A stretch of DNA of 32,531 nt from a virus. Each line of letters starts with the position of its first letter. The first letter of the stretch is position 1. The position numbers and the translations under genes are program-made. The DNA lies in the IMG/VR virus record IMGVR_UViG_3300042400_001904, positions 1 to 32,531 of that record; one strand, 5' to 3'. Shown here piece by piece: positions 20,014 to 28,674 of the stretch. Under the pieces are notes generated by a model. That model saw only the letters and a program-made list of their open reading frames with translations. It did no database searches and was not told the DNA's origin.

Positions 20014-20205
20014 TCACTCGCGTGCCCGCTCACGACGAATCTGCTCACGGGCCGCGCGGCGAAGCCAAACGGAGACGTCCTCGCCCACCGCTGCCGCGGC
20101 CTCTTCGATCATCAACTTCTCTTCCGCCGACACCCTGAGGTTCAGCCGCTCGTCGCGAGCCAACGCTGCCTTCGTCGGCTTCTTCGTTTGTTTCGTGGTC
20201 GTCAT
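20014..20205 (-). CDS. ribbon-helix-helix / DUF1778-like DNA-binding protein
   Basis: A 63-residue basic protein. ERLNLRVSAEEKLMIEEAAA followed by VGEDVSVWLRRAAREQIR is the strand-helix-helix pattern of MetJ/Arc-type proteins, close to the DUF1778 antitoxin-like group. It probably binds an operator as a dimer and may repress its own leftward unit. No acetyltransferase toxin, the usual DUF1778 partner, follows, so it is not called a toxin-antitoxin pair. The ATG at 20205 has AGGA upstream at a long spacing. It is divergent from the methyltransferase gene, with 36 bases between. Confidence 0.65.
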   Translation of the reverse strand: MTTTKQTKKPTKAALARDERLNLRVSAEEKLMIEEAAAAVGEDVSVWLRRAAREQIRRERARE

Positions 20206-20241
20206 CGAGCCCGCGATCCTAGCCCCGTTCGCAAGCACCCC

Positions 20242-21525
20242 ATGACAGACAACGTCACCGCAGAACTCGCATCCTGGGTGCCGCTGACGGCGGTGAAGCC
20301 CTGGTCACGCAACCCGCGCAAGAACGACGGAGCCCCCGTCGACGCGGTCGCGAAGAGCATCGAGCGCTTCGGCTTCGTCGCGCCGATCGTGGTCTGGACG
20401 TCGCGCGCGCAGATCGTCGCCGGCCACACGCGCCTCAAGGCCATCGAGAAGCTGCTGCGCGCGGACCGCGCGTTCGTGGCGAAGGGCGCGCCGGGACCGG
20501 GCCTCGTTCCGGTCCGCTGGCACGAGTTCGCCAGCGACGCCGAGGCCGAGGCGTACGCGCTCGCAGACAACGCCCTCGGCGAGCTCGCCGAGTGGGATCT
20601 CTCTGCAGCGCAGGAGCTGCTCGCAAGCCTGCGCAACCAGGACGCCGAGCTCGCGGCGATCGCCGCCGGTGGGTCCTCGTCGCTCGCGACGCTGCTCGAC
20701 GCGCTCGACGAAGCGGACGCGCTGGCGAACGTCGCGAACACCGCCGCGCCCGAGGCGCCGGCGTTGCCCGAAGTCGCGGTCAGCGAACCGGGCATGGTGT
20801 ACGAGCTCGGGCCGCATCGACTGCTGTGCGGCGACTCGACCAACAGCGCCGAGCTCGCGCGCGCCATGGGCGGCGTGCAGGCGGACGCGGTGTTCACCGA
20901 TCCGCCGTACAACGTCGCGTACACGGGCAAGACCAAGAAGGCGCTCAAGATCGAGAACGACGCGATGAACGGTGAGCAATTTCGCTCGTTCCTTGTGGGC
21001 GCGTTCTCGGCGATGCGCTCGGTCGCGAAGCCCGGCGCCGCCATCTACGTTTGCCACGCGGACAGCGAGGGAGAGAACTTCCGCGGCGCGCTGCGCGAGT
21101 CGGGATGGCTGTTCAAGCAGTGCCTCGTGTGGGTGAAGGACCAGTTCGTTCTCGGCCGCCAGGACTACCACTGGCAGCACGAACCGATCCTCTACGGCTG
21201 GGCCGAGGGAGCCGCGCACAAGTGGTGCAGCGACCGAAAGCAGACCACGGTGTGGAACTTCGACCGCCCTCGTCGCAACGCCGAGCACCCGACGATGAAG
21301 CCCGTCGAGCTCGTCGAGTACGCGCTGAGCAACAGCACCGAGCTCGGCGACGTCGTGCTCGATTCCTTCGGCGGCTCCGGCTCGACGTTGCTCGCGGCCG
21401 CGCGCACTGGGCGCAGCGCGCGCCTGGTCGAACTCGATCCGCGCTACTGCGATGTGATTCGCAAGCGCTGGACGGAGTTCGCCATCAACGCGCGCATCGA
21501 TCCAGGCGTCGGCGCGCTGGAGTGA
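20242..21525 (+). CDS. ParB-domain DNA methyltransferase (N6-adenine/N4-cytosine, beta class)
   Basis: A 427-residue fusion. The N-terminal 150 residues are a ParB/sulfiredoxin-type domain: WSRNPRKND, SIERFGFVAPIVVW, IVAGHTRLKAIEKL and ALADNALGELAEWD. The C-terminal part has methyltransferase motif IV as DPPYNVAYTG (about residue 224), then HPTMKPVELVEYAL and the AdoMet-binding motif I DSFGGSGSTLLAAARTG (about 374), with LCGDSTN opening the domain. DPPY preceding the motif I region is the beta-class order, as in CcrM. It probably modifies phage DNA to evade host restriction or marks packaging DNA. The common ParB-MTase architecture in phages lies, as here, just upstream of terminase. No restriction enzyme is adjacent. 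Confidence 0.9.
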   Translation: MTDNVTAELASWVPLTAVKPWSRNPRKNDGAPVDAVAKSIERFGFVAPIVVWTSRAQIVAGHTRLKAIEKLLRADRAFVAKGAPGPGLVPVRWHEFASDAEAEAYALADNALGELAEWDLSAAQELLASLRNQDAELAAIAAGGSSSLATLLDALDEADALANVANTAAPEAPALPEVAVSEPGMVYELGPHRLLCGDSTNSAELARAMGGVQADAVFTDPPYNVAYTGKTKKALKIENDAMNGEQFRSFLVGAFSAMRSVAKPGAAIYVCHADSEGENFRGALRESGWLFKQCLVWVKDQFVLGRQDYHWQHEPILYGWAEGAAHKWCSDRKQTTVWNFDRPRRNAEHPTMKPVELVEYALSNSTELGDVVLDSFGGSGSTLLAAARTGRSARLVELDPRYCDVIRKRWTEFAINARIDPGVGALE

Positions 21526-21528
21526 ACC

Positions 21529-21954
21529 GTGACGAAGTTTTCTGAAAGCGAAGGCGCGCCGCAGAACGTCGCGGACCTCGACCTCTCGGAGAAGGCAATC
21601 GCCCTCCGCTGCACGGGTGCGACGTACCGAGCGATCGCGAAGGCGCTGAGCGTCAGCGTCTCAACCGCGCACGACCTCGTCTCGAAGGCCATCGTCGAGC
21701 GCCGCGAGCAGAAGGCGAAGCGCACCGACGAGCTCGTCGAGCTCGAGCTCGAGCGCTGCGACCAGCTGCAGCGAGCGCTCGCGAAGAAGGCGAACGAGGG
21801 CAACGAGCGAGCGGTGACCGCCTCGCTGAAGATCATGGAGCGACGAGCGAAGTTGCTCGGGCTCGACGCGGCACAGAAGGTCGAGCACAGCGGAAGCGGC
21901 GCCGGCGTGCTGATCCTGCCTCCACTCGAACCCGATGGCGACGGCGACGCCTAA
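21529..21954 (+). CDS. terS: terminase small subunit
   Basis: A 141-residue protein starting with GTG directly after the methyltransferase. Residues 20-60 (EKAIALRCTGATYRAIAKAL, SVSVSTAHDLVSKAIVERRE) form a helix-turn-helix typical of small terminase DNA recognition. A central helical region (ELELERCDQLQRALAKKANE) is followed by a block ending MERRAKLLGLDAAQKVEHSG, a recurrent small terminase signature. The small subunit recognises the pac or cos site and regulates the large subunit. The gene overlaps the large-subunit gene by 20 bases. Confidence 0.85.
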   Translation: MTKFSESEGAPQNVADLDLSEKAIALRCTGATYRAIAKALSVSVSTAHDLVSKAIVERREQKAKRTDELVELELERCDQLQRALAKKANEGNERAVTASLKIMERRAKLLGLDAAQKVEHSGSGAGVLILPPLEPDGDGDA

Positions 21955-23344
21955 TGTCATCTGGCAACCGAACCCCGGCCGCCAGACCAGCTTTCTGACG
22001 AGCACCGCGGACGAGACGCTGCTCGGCGGCGAGGCCGGTGGGGGCAAGAGCGATGCGGTCGTCGCGCTACCTCTTCGGTGGGTCGAAAACCCAAGGTTTC
22101 AGGCGCTCATCCTTCGTCGCGAGGGCACCGACCTCGGGCCGCTGCTCGCGAAGGCCCAACGGCTGTATCCGCGGGTGTGCCAGGGCGCGCGCTTCAACTC
22201 GACCACGAAGGTGTGGCGGTTTCCCAGCGGCGCGCAGGTTCGGTTCGCGGGCTGCGAACACGAAAAGGACGCTTACGCGTACCAGGGCGACGAGTTCAAC
22301 GTCATCGCCTTCGACGAGCTCACGCACTTCACGCGCGGGCAGGTGCTCGAGATCACGTCGCGCTTGCGCACGACGGAGCCCGAGCTGCCCACGATCATGC
22401 GCGCGACATCGAACCCCGGCGGCGATGGCCACGAATGGGTGCTCGAGCGATGGGCTGCGTGGCTCGACCCGAGCAAGGACATCGAAGGCCTCGACCGCAG
22501 CGCGTATCCAGACGGCGTTGTGCCGGAGGGCAAGCGGCTGTGGTTTCTGCGCGATGAGGGAGGCCGCGAGCGAGTCGTGCCGCGAGGAACGGAGGACGCG
22601 GCGTCGCGCACGTTTCTGCGCTCGGTGCGATCGGAGTGTCGGCAGCTCGACAAGAAGTACACGGTCAAGCTGAGGCAGTTGGATCCCGTTCGTCGAGCGC
22701 AGCTCGAGAAGGGGAACTGGCTCGCCAAGCCGGGCGCCGGGAAGTACTTCCAGCGCACGTGGGTGGACTACACCGACGTGCCGATCGTTTCTGATCGTCG
22801 CGTTCGCTACTGGGACCTCGCCGCCGGCGGCGACTACGCCGCGTCATGTCGCTCCGCCCGCGCGGGCATCTATCACGTCATCGAGGACGTGCGGCGACGT
22901 CGCGGCGGCCCGGGTGAGATTCGCGAGCTGGTCTTCAGCACGGCGAAAGAGGACGGCGCGTCCGTCGAGATCTGGATCGAGCGCGATCCCGGTCAGGCAG
23001 GCAAGGACCAGGAGCTGACGTACGTCACCGCGCCGGAGCTGCAGGGGTTCAACGTTCGCTTCCGCCCAAAGCGCGTCGACAAGGTGACGGCGTTCTCACC
23101 GTTCAGCGCATACGCGTTCTGCTCGTCGCGGTTGGTCGTCGTGCAGCGCGCTTCGTGGAACCGCGAGTTCTTCGAGGAGGCCGAAGCGTTTCCTGAGGGA
23201 GCGTACGACGACCAGTGCGACGCGGTCAGCGGCGCTCACGTCGTCCTGTTTGGAACGGAACTGCCCGAGGAACGCCAAGAGTCCGAGGGCGAGCAAGACG
23301 TAGCAGCGAGCGATCGCTGGCAGGACGAAAGCCGAAGCTGGTGA
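21935..23344 (+). CDS. terL: terminase large subunit
   Basis: A 469-residue packaging motor. The ATPase has Walker A GGEAGGGKS at about residues 31-39 and Walker B VIAFDELTHF at about 122-131, followed by a TSNPGG coupling motif near 160. The nuclease domain has YWDLAAGGDYAAS near 291-303, an ERDPGQAGKD segment near 350, and YDDQCDA near 425, giving the acidic metal ligands. It translocates DNA into the prohead and cuts concatemers. All motifs look intact. The packaging strategy cannot be decided from the sequence alone. Confidence 0.95.
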   Translation: MATATPNVIWQPNPGRQTSFLTSTADETLLGGEAGGGKSDAVVALPLRWVENPRFQALILRREGTDLGPLLAKAQRLYPRVCQGARFNSTTKVWRFPSGAQVRFAGCEHEKDAYAYQGDEFNVIAFDELTHFTRGQVLEITSRLRTTEPELPTIMRATSNPGGDGHEWVLERWAAWLDPSKDIEGLDRSAYPDGVVPEGKRLWFLRDEGGRERVVPRGTEDAASRTFLRSVRSECRQLDKKYTVKLRQLDPVRRAQLEKGNWLAKPGAGKYFQRTWVDYTDVPIVSDRRVRYWDLAAGGDYAASCRSARAGIYHVIEDVRRRRGGPGEIRELVFSTAKEDGASVEIWIERDPGQAGKDQELTYVTAPELQGFNVRFRPKRVDKVTAFSPFSAYAFCSSRLVVVQRASWNREFFEEAEAFPEGAYDDQCDAVSGAHVVLFGTELPEERQESEGEQDVAASDRWQDESRSW

Positions 23345-24846
23345 GCATCCTCCGAGACATGGCGCGCGCCGCGCAGGCGAGCGTCCGAACGTTCGCGCGC
23401 GATCTGCTCGGCCCGGTGCTGAGCGAGAAGCCCGAACAGGCGATCCTCACGCCGAACCCGTTCCACACGCGCGACGCAGACTTCCTCGGCGCGCGGCTCA
23501 CGCCCGCGGAGCTCACGACGATCATTCAGCAGCGCAACGAGGGATACCTCCAGCGCTGGGTCGACTTCGCCAACGAGGCCCGTGAGAAGGACACCCACCT
23601 GCACTCGCAGCTCGCGCTGCGCGAGCAGAGCGTGGTCGAGACGGAGTTCGAGATCAAGCCCGGCGCCGGCTCGAACAGACGCGCGGCGCTGCGGGCCGTC
23701 GATGCGTGCGAGGAACTCTTCGAGCACTGGTCAACGCTCGGCGGCGACGGCGAAGACCGCGCGCCGCTGCACGACTGGCTCGCGCGCTGGACCGGTGCTG
23801 CGTTCTACCCGGCAGGCCTCGACGAGCTCGCGTGGGAGCGGGCCGACGGCGAGCTGTATCTCGTCGGCTGCGAAGAGGTCGCCCCGCGCCGACTGTCCTA
23901 CGCGTGCGATCCGCACGACCCACGGCCATGGGCGCTGCGCCTGCACGACGCTGGGTACTCGGAGTCGATCTTCTCGGACGCGTACGGCGTTCCGCTCGTC
24001 GATCTGCCGCAAGAAAAGCTGCTCGTCACGCGACGGCGCGTGCGCGGAGCGGAGCCGACACGCGAAGGCATCTTCGCGGTCATCGTCTGGCAGTACTTGT
24101 TCAAGCACTGGGCGTGGCGCGACGTCATGTCGCTCGCCGAGCTGATCGGTCGCCCGCCCGTCGTCGGCTACTACAACGCCGGCGGAGCGAAGGCAGACGG
24201 CGAGCTCGCGAAGGGCAACGGCCCGCGCAACGCTTCGAAGGAAGACATCGCCGCGCTGCGAAAGGCGATCAACGGGCTGTCCGGATCGCTGCGCGCGGTC
24301 CTCGCCGATACGACGCGCGTCGACACGCTCAAGTACGAGCTGCCGACGACGCCGATCCAGCTCGAGATCTCGCGAGAAATCGACGCAGCGGTTTCCAAGG
24401 CGATCCACGGCGTCGCGAACTTGAGCGACCTGAAGGCCGGCGCGCGCGCCGCCGTGGAGGCCCAGGAGCGCACGAGCTACACGTTCTGGCGCAGCGACTG
24501 CCGCATCGCGCAGCGCAACCTCTCGCGGCTCTTCGCGCTCTACATCAGGGCGAATCCGCAGAGATTTGGCGCGGAGTGCCCGCTGCCGATCGCGCGCGCG
24601 AAGGTCGAGCCCGCTGCTGACACGGTGGCGGTGATCGACGGCATCGAGCGCGCGCAGCGTGTGGGCATCCAGGTGCCGCGCGCGTGGGCGCACCGCGCCG
24701 CGCAGATCCCCGAGCCGACCGAGAAGCGCGGCGTGCTCGAGCCGGTGTTGAAGCCGAAGCCCGCGGCCGCGCCAGCGGCGCAGCCATCACCCGCGGTCGC
24801 CAAGCGCGCTCCCGCAGAAGCGAAGACGAACGATGTCGATGCGTAG
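23341..24846 (+). CDS. portal protein (Mu gp29-like, DUF935)
   Basis: A 501-residue protein with a GTG start overlapping the terL stop (GTGA). The body matches DUF935 portals: THLHSQLALREQSVVETEFE early, then FKHWAWRDVMSLAELIGRPP and VVGYYNAGG, and a later ALRKAINGLSGSLRAVL with HGVANLSDLKAG. The portal is the dodecameric ring through which DNA passes at the head vertex. The C-terminus is an Ala/Pro/Lys-rich tail. Its position after terminase is standard. In Mu a MuF gene (gp30) follows; here the protease-scaffold gene follows at once with a 14-base overlap. Confidence 0.85.
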   Translation: MSILRDMARAAQASVRTFARDLLGPVLSEKPEQAILTPNPFHTRDADFLGARLTPAELTTIIQQRNEGYLQRWVDFANEAREKDTHLHSQLALREQSVVETEFEIKPGAGSNRRAALRAVDACEELFEHWSTLGGDGEDRAPLHDWLARWTGAAFYPAGLDELAWERADGELYLVGCEEVAPRRLSYACDPHDPRPWALRLHDAGYSESIFSDAYGVPLVDLPQEKLLVTRRRVRGAEPTREGIFAVIVWQYLFKHWAWRDVMSLAELIGRPPVVGYYNAGGAKADGELAKGNGPRNASKEDIAALRKAINGLSGSLRAVLADTTRVDTLKYELPTTPIQLEISREIDAAVSKAIHGVANLSDLKAGARAAVEAQERTSYTFWRSDCRIAQRNLSRLFALYIRANPQRFGAECPLPIARAKVEPAADTVAVIDGIERAQRVGIQVPRAWAHRAAQIPEPTEKRGVLEPVLKPKPAAAPAAQPSPAVAKRAPAEAKTNDVDA

Positions 24847-26098
24847 AGCCATCCTCGAGCTGTCCGCAGCGAAGCCCCACGACCAGGCGTTCGGCCCGTG
24901 CGTCGAGCTGCGATCCATCGCCTCCGCGAAGGAAGGCAAATGGAACCCGATCGCGTACGAGGTCGACCTCAAGGGTCGCGACCTCGCGGTGACCCGCCAG
25001 CACTTCGAGGAGTGCGTCGCGAACTTCAAGCGCAACCCGCGCGCGCCGATCGTGATCGAGCACGCCGACACCCGCTGGGACGCGGACGAGCTGCCAGATG
25101 ACTGGCGCTCGCCACACGGATGGGTGCTCGAGCTGCGCGTCGGCGAGTTCAAGCGCCCCGACGGATCCACGGTCGCTTCGCTCGAAGCGCGCTGTGTGCT
25201 CGACGACGCGACGCGCGGCGATGTCACCGCGGATCCACCCAAGTGGCCGTACGTGAGCGCGACGCTCTTCTTCAACACGCGCAGCGAAGAGACCGGGGAT
25301 TACCTCGGAACGATCCTCTACTCGCTGTCGCTCACCGCACACCCTGCGCTCGTCGACCTGCCTCAGTTCGTCGCCTCGCAGAGGACTGCAGCGCCTCCCA
25401 AACCGCGCGGCCAGGAAGCCGCGAAGGAGCCCCAATCCATGTTGACGTTGGTCATGTTGGCGGCGGTCCTCGGCAGGACCGCGAAGGACGAAACCGAGGC
25501 CGGCGCGATCGTGCGCGCGGCGATCGAAGACAAGACCGAGCTGCATCGCGCGCTCGCTCTTCCCATCGACGCGCCGCGCGCCGATGCCATCTCGAAGATC
25601 GCGGAGCTCACCACCCAGGCGAGCCGCGTGGGCAAGCTCGAGAAGGACCTCGAGGAGTCCAAGGCGAGCGTCGCGCTGGCGGTGACCGAGGCGACCAAGC
25701 GCGTCGAGCACCTCTCGGCGCTGTTCGCCGCGCGCCCCGAGCTCAACGCCGCGCGCCCCGCGATCGAGGTATTCGCGCGCACGGACTACGCGGCGTTCGC
25801 TGCTGCGTACCCGATTCCCGAAGCGAAGCCCGCTGCCGACGCGAAGGCGCCGACCACCGCGCACACCAAGCCGCTCGACGTCGCGCTCAGCGATGCGCGC
25901 AAGGAGAACAAGGCGTCGAGCCCGCGAGCCGCGCGCGCGCCGCAGGACGTGGCCGGCGGACAGACGAACGACGTGCTCTCCGCGGCGACCGCCCTGGCCG
26001 CGCAGAACGGCGTGTCGCTGAGCGTCGCCCTCGACGCTCTCACGAAGAATGGCGTCGCGAAGGTCGACGACGCCGAGGTCGACGAACTCGGCGAGTGA
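24833..26098 (+). CDS. phage head maturation protease (Mu gpI-like) with scaffold region
   Basis: A 421-residue protein. The first 190 residues match the Mu-like I protein: KEGKWNPIAYEVDLKGRDLA, PIVIEHADTRWDADELPD, SPHGWVLELRVGEF and YVSATLFFNTRS, ending LYSLSLTAHPALVDLPQF. In Mu this protease cleaves scaffold and trims itself during head assembly. The second half is helical and charged (EKDLEESKASVALAVTEATK) with Ala/Lys-rich linkers, as in scaffold proteins. The internal ATG at 25439 has a good ribosome site, so the scaffold may also be made separately (listed as a nested CDS). Cleavage sites and catalytic residues cannot be fixed by eye. Confidence 0.75.
   Translation: MSMRRAILELSAAKPHDQAFGPCVELRSIASAKEGKWNPIAYEVDLKGRDLAVTRQHFEECVANFKRNPRAPIVIEHADTRWDADELPDDWRSPHGWVLELRVGEFKRPDGSTVASLEARCVLDDATRGDVTADPPKWPYVSATLFFNTRSEETGDYLGTILYSLSLTAHPALVDLPQFVASQRTAAPPKPRGQEAAKEPQSMLTLVMLAAVLGRTAKDETEAGAIVRAAIEDKTELHRALALPIDAPRADAISKIAELTTQASRVGKLEKDLEESKASVALAVTEATKRVEHLSALFAARPELNAARPAIEVFARTDYAAFAAAYPIPEAKPAADAKAPTTAHTKPLDVALSDARKENKASSPRAARAPQDVAGGQTNDVLSAATALAAQNGVSLSVALDALTKNGVAKVDDAEVDELGE
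25439..26098 (+). CDS. possible nested scaffold protein (in-frame internal start)
   Basis: The ATG at 25439 lies in frame within the gpI-like gene and is preceded by AAGGAG nine bases upstream. The product, MLTLVMLAAVLGRTAKDETE onward, is 219 residues: a hydrophobic start, a long helical region with heptads, and a disordered Ala/Lys/Thr-rich end. Mu genes I and Z and lambda C and Nu3 use the same arrangement, in which the scaffold is the C-terminal part of the protease. It falls exactly at the domain boundary. Confidence 0.5.
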   Translation: MLTLVMLAAVLGRTAKDETEAGAIVRAAIEDKTELHRALALPIDAPRADAISKIAELTTQASRVGKLEKDLEESKASVALAVTEATKRVEHLSALFAARPELNAARPAIEVFARTDYAAFAAAYPIPEAKPAADAKAPTTAHTKPLDVALSDARKENKASSPRAARAPQDVAGGQTNDVLSAATALAAQNGVSLSVALDALTKNGVAKVDDAEVDELGE

Positions 26099-26132
26099 TC
26101 GCCACGGCACTCACGCAACAGGAGAACATCCG

Positions 26133-26555
26133 ATGGCCTATCGCCACTTCGAAACGGCTGGAAAGCGCATCAGCTCCGGCCTGAACATCAACGTCGCGAC
26201 GCTGCCCGCGCAGCGCGTGGTCGGCTACGCCACCTCGGCGCTCTCGAACGACGCCATCGACGCGCTCAGCGTCGTGGGCGCCACGAAGATCAAGGGCGTC
26301 ACCCTCAACGCCATCCCCTCCGGCGAGGTGGGCGACGTCGCCTGCGAAGACGGGACGGTCGTTCCGATCGACACCACCGCGGCGGCGGTCGCCGTCGGCG
26401 ACAAGCTCACCGTCGAGGCCGCCACGGGAAAGGTGCTCACCGCCGCTCCCGCCGCGGGCGTCAACGCTGAGATCGTTGGCGTCGCCGAGTCCGCCGTCGG
26501 TGGCGCTGGCGGCGTCGTGATGACGCGCCTTCACCGCTACACCATGCAGGGCTGA
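26133..26555 (+). CDS. DUF2190-type capsid cement / decoration protein
   Basis: A 140-residue protein with AGGAG before the ATG. It is beta-rich: AQRVVGYATSALSNDAIDAL, KGVTLNAIPSGEVGDVACED and VAVGDKLTVEAATGKVL are typical of small capsid-stabilising proteins that sit on the outside of the head lattice. The gene lies between scaffold and major capsid, the usual place. A five-base-pair hairpin follows the stop (26556-26569) and may slow transcription or protect mRNA. The DUF2190 assignment is by pattern and position. Confidence 0.7.
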   Translation: MAYRHFETAGKRISSGLNINVATLPAQRVVGYATSALSNDAIDALSVVGATKIKGVTLNAIPSGEVGDVACEDGTVVPIDTTAAAVAVGDKLTVEAATGKVLTAAPAAGVNAEIVGVAESAVGGAGGVVMTRLHRYTMQG

Positions 26556-26587
26556 TTCGCTCGCGCGAACACTGGAGATCCACCACC

Positions 26588-27727
26588 ATGACTTTGATCA
26601 AGGACTCTGCTCAGCGCGATCGCGTCAACCGCGACACGCGGTTCGGCATCCACCCGCAGGCGGCCGAACGACTCAAGGCCTTCGGCATCGACGCCGAGGA
26701 ACGCTCGCAGCAGATCGCAGCGATGCACATCGGGACCGCTCGACGCCGTCCCGCGGGCCTCGCGCTCGCGGCGATCGCCAGCGCGCCGAAGATCGAGCTC
26801 TCGCTCGACCCGAGCGACGTGCGCCTGCAGCCGCTGCTCAACCAGGCCGCGCTCATGTTCGAGGACTACGAGTTCCTCGCGGACGCGATCGCGCCCGTGC
26901 AGCTCGTGGGCGAGCGAAGCGCGCAGTACTTCCTCGAGGACAAGGACAACGTCCTCCACGAGTTCGACGCCGAGATCGGGCAGAACGCGGACGGCAAGGA
27001 GATCGACGACTCGCTCGCGACGGACACGTTCCGGCTCGTGTCGCGCGCCCTCCTCGGCAAGACGCTGCGCGCGACGGCGAACGAGAACCCGAGCGTCGTG
27101 TCGCGCGCGCGCACCGTCGAGCGCGTGCGCCGACGCATGATGCGGCTGCGCGAGATCCGCACGGCCAAGCTCTTTGGCACCGCGGCGAACTATCCGGTGG
27201 CCAACCGTCGCGTGCTGGGCGGCACCGCGAACTGGAACGGCGGATCCACGGCAGATCCGATCGCCGACATCCTGTACTGCCAGGAGAACATCGACGCGCC
27301 CGTCACTGACATGGTGATGAGCGACCTCATGTGGCACGCGGCGCAGCAGAACGCGCAGTTGAAGGCCATCCTCGCGTCGCAGTTCGACAACAAGGGCGTG
27401 CTCCGTCCCGCGGACATGTCCTTGTACTTCGGCGTTCCCAACTTCCACATCTCGCGCGCCGAGTACATCGCCAAGGGCGCGACGACCCGGTCGAGGATCT
27501 GGTCGACGGGCTCGGTGATGCTCTTCAACGTGAACTCGAGCGAAAGCGAGCGCACCTTCGCCCGCACGCACCGGCTCAACATCGGCGCCGGCGGGTTCTC
27601 GACGCAGACCTGGTTCGATCCGAAGGTCGGCGAGCAGGGCGCGGACTGGACCAAGCTCGTGTGCGTCGAGGCCGAGAAGCTCATCGACAACACGCGCGGC
27701 GCGATCATCACCGGCGCGAGGACCTGA
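26588..27727 (+). CDS. major capsid protein
   Basis: A 379-residue protein, the shell-forming subunit by position and composition. The sequence is mixed alpha/beta with HK97-like features: AQYFLEDKDNVLHEFDAEIG, a helical VERVRRRMMRLREIRTAKLF, then ILYCQENIDAPVTDMVMSDL and a C-terminal TWFDPKVGEQGADWTKLVCV. It is longer than Mu gpT (about 305 residues), partly because of an N-terminal segment of about 70 residues that may be removed by the protease. It has TGGAG before the ATG and follows the cement gene by 32 bases. Exact subfamily not established. Confidence 0.8.
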   Translation: MTLIKDSAQRDRVNRDTRFGIHPQAAERLKAFGIDAEERSQQIAAMHIGTARRRPAGLALAAIASAPKIELSLDPSDVRLQPLLNQAALMFEDYEFLADAIAPVQLVGERSAQYFLEDKDNVLHEFDAEIGQNADGKEIDDSLATDTFRLVSRALLGKTLRATANENPSVVSRARTVERVRRRMMRLREIRTAKLFGTAANYPVANRRVLGGTANWNGGSTADPIADILYCQENIDAPVTDMVMSDLMWHAAQQNAQLKAILASQFDNKGVLRPADMSLYFGVPNFHISRAEYIAKGATTRSRIWSTGSVMLFNVNSSESERTFARTHRLNIGAGGFSTQTWFDPKVGEQGADWTKLVCVEAEKLIDNTRGAIITGART

Positions 27728-27729
27728 GC

Positions 27730-28227
27730 ATGGCGAAGAGCAACGCTCAGGCGGCGCTCCCGCCCGATGCTCCTCCCGCGAGCGCGGATCCACCCAGCGC
27801 TCCTCCATCGAGCGGCGCAGAGCAGGTCGTCGCCCAGCTTCGCGACGAGCTCGCCTCGCTCGTGAAGCTGGCGACGGAAGAGGCCGCGCGCGCTGCAGCC
27901 GAGATCCAGCGCCTCCGCGCCGATCTCGACGAGGCAGCGAAGGGACGAGACGAGCTCGCCTCGAGGCTCGCCGACGCTCGCGACACCATCGCGCGCCAGC
28001 ACGGCGAGCTCGAGCAGCTCGCGAGGCGCGCGGAGGCCGAGCTCACTGCAGCGAAGCAGGAGCCCGAGCCGCCGGCGCCGCCACCGCCCGGCCGCCGCGT
28101 GCGCGCGCTCGGCTCTCTCGTCCTCGCGATCGACGGATCGCGGCGCGAGATCCGTCCCGGCGAAGAGCTCACCCTCACCGTCGGCGACCTCGAACAGCTT
28201 CCGCAAGACAGCTTCGAAGAGATCTGA
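27730..28227 (+). CDS. coiled-coil virion protein, Mu gp35 position
   Basis: A 165-residue protein. The first 35 residues are Pro/Ala-rich, residues about 40-115 form a long heptad coiled coil (VAQLRDELASLVKLATEEAA, ARQHGELEQLARRAEAEL), and after a Pro run the C-terminus is a small strand-rich unit (RVRALGSLVLAIDGSRREIR, then LTLTVGDLEQLP) similar in feel to the Mu gp35-type tail of a DUF family. It follows the capsid gene by two bases, precedes gp36-like, and so is in the gp35 slot. A structural or assembly role is inferred. Confidence 0.55.
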   Translation: MAKSNAQAALPPDAPPASADPPSAPPSSGAEQVVAQLRDELASLVKLATEEAARAAAEIQRLRADLDEAAKGRDELASRLADARDTIARQHGELEQLARRAEAELTAAKQEPEPPAPPPPGRRVRALGSLVLAIDGSRREIRPGEELTLTVGDLEQLPQDSFEEI

Positions 28228-28230
28228 GCC

Positions 28231-28674
28231 ATGCCGTACTTCGAAACCAACGACCTGATCGCACGTCTCGGCGAGGAGCGGTTCCTCCGTCTCTTCGATC
28301 GAGACGGGGACGGCGTTGCGGACGCCGCCGCGCTCACGTCGGTGTCGGAGTACTCCGAGGCTCTCATCAACGCCCAGCTCAACGGCTCGTTCACCACACC
28401 GCTCACGGGACCGACGCCTGTGTTCATCCGCGATCTCGCGGTGGACCTCGCGCTCGGCCGCGCTGGCGAAGCCTTCCCGGGCGCGCAGGTGAACGGCGCG
28501 AGCCCGTACGGTGCGCTCCACAAGAGCGCGCTCGATCGGCTCAAGATGCTCCGCACCGACAACGGTGCCCGTCTCCCCGCGCCGCTCGGCACCGCCGAGC
28601 CGCACGCGAGCGTCGAGGCGGGCGTCGTTGTGGCTGAAGAGCCCACGTTCTCGGGATCTGGATTTCATTTCTGA
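28231..28674 (+). CDS. head-tail connector protein (Mu gp36-like, DUF1320)
   Basis: A 147-residue protein. MPYFETNDLIARLGEERFLR is the typical start of the DUF1320 family, followed by the helical ALINAQLNGSFTTPL and DLAVDLALGRAGEAF pattern of gp36-like head-completion proteins. It forms part of the neck between portal and tail. The last 40 residues are Pro/Ala/Glu-rich and look flexible. Its stop overlaps the next ATG (TGATG). Confidence 0.75.
   Translation: MPYFETNDLIARLGEERFLRLFDRDGDGVADAAALTSVSEYSEALINAQLNGSFTTPLTGPTPVFIRDLAVDLALGRAGEAFPGAQVNGASPYGALHKSALDRLKMLRTDNGARLPAPLGTAEPHASVEAGVVVAEEPTFSGSGFHF

Noticed and set aside
19738-20205. Toxin-antitoxin pair (ribbon-helix-helix protein plus neighbour)
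   Set aside because: The DUF1778-like protein would normally pair with a GNAT toxin; the 79-residue neighbour has no toxin fold that I recognise.
21728-21752. Runs of CGAGCTC/GAGCTCGAGCTC as possible regulatory repeats
   Set aside because: These occur throughout the coding sequence and follow from Glu-Leu-Glu codon use in this GC-rich genome.
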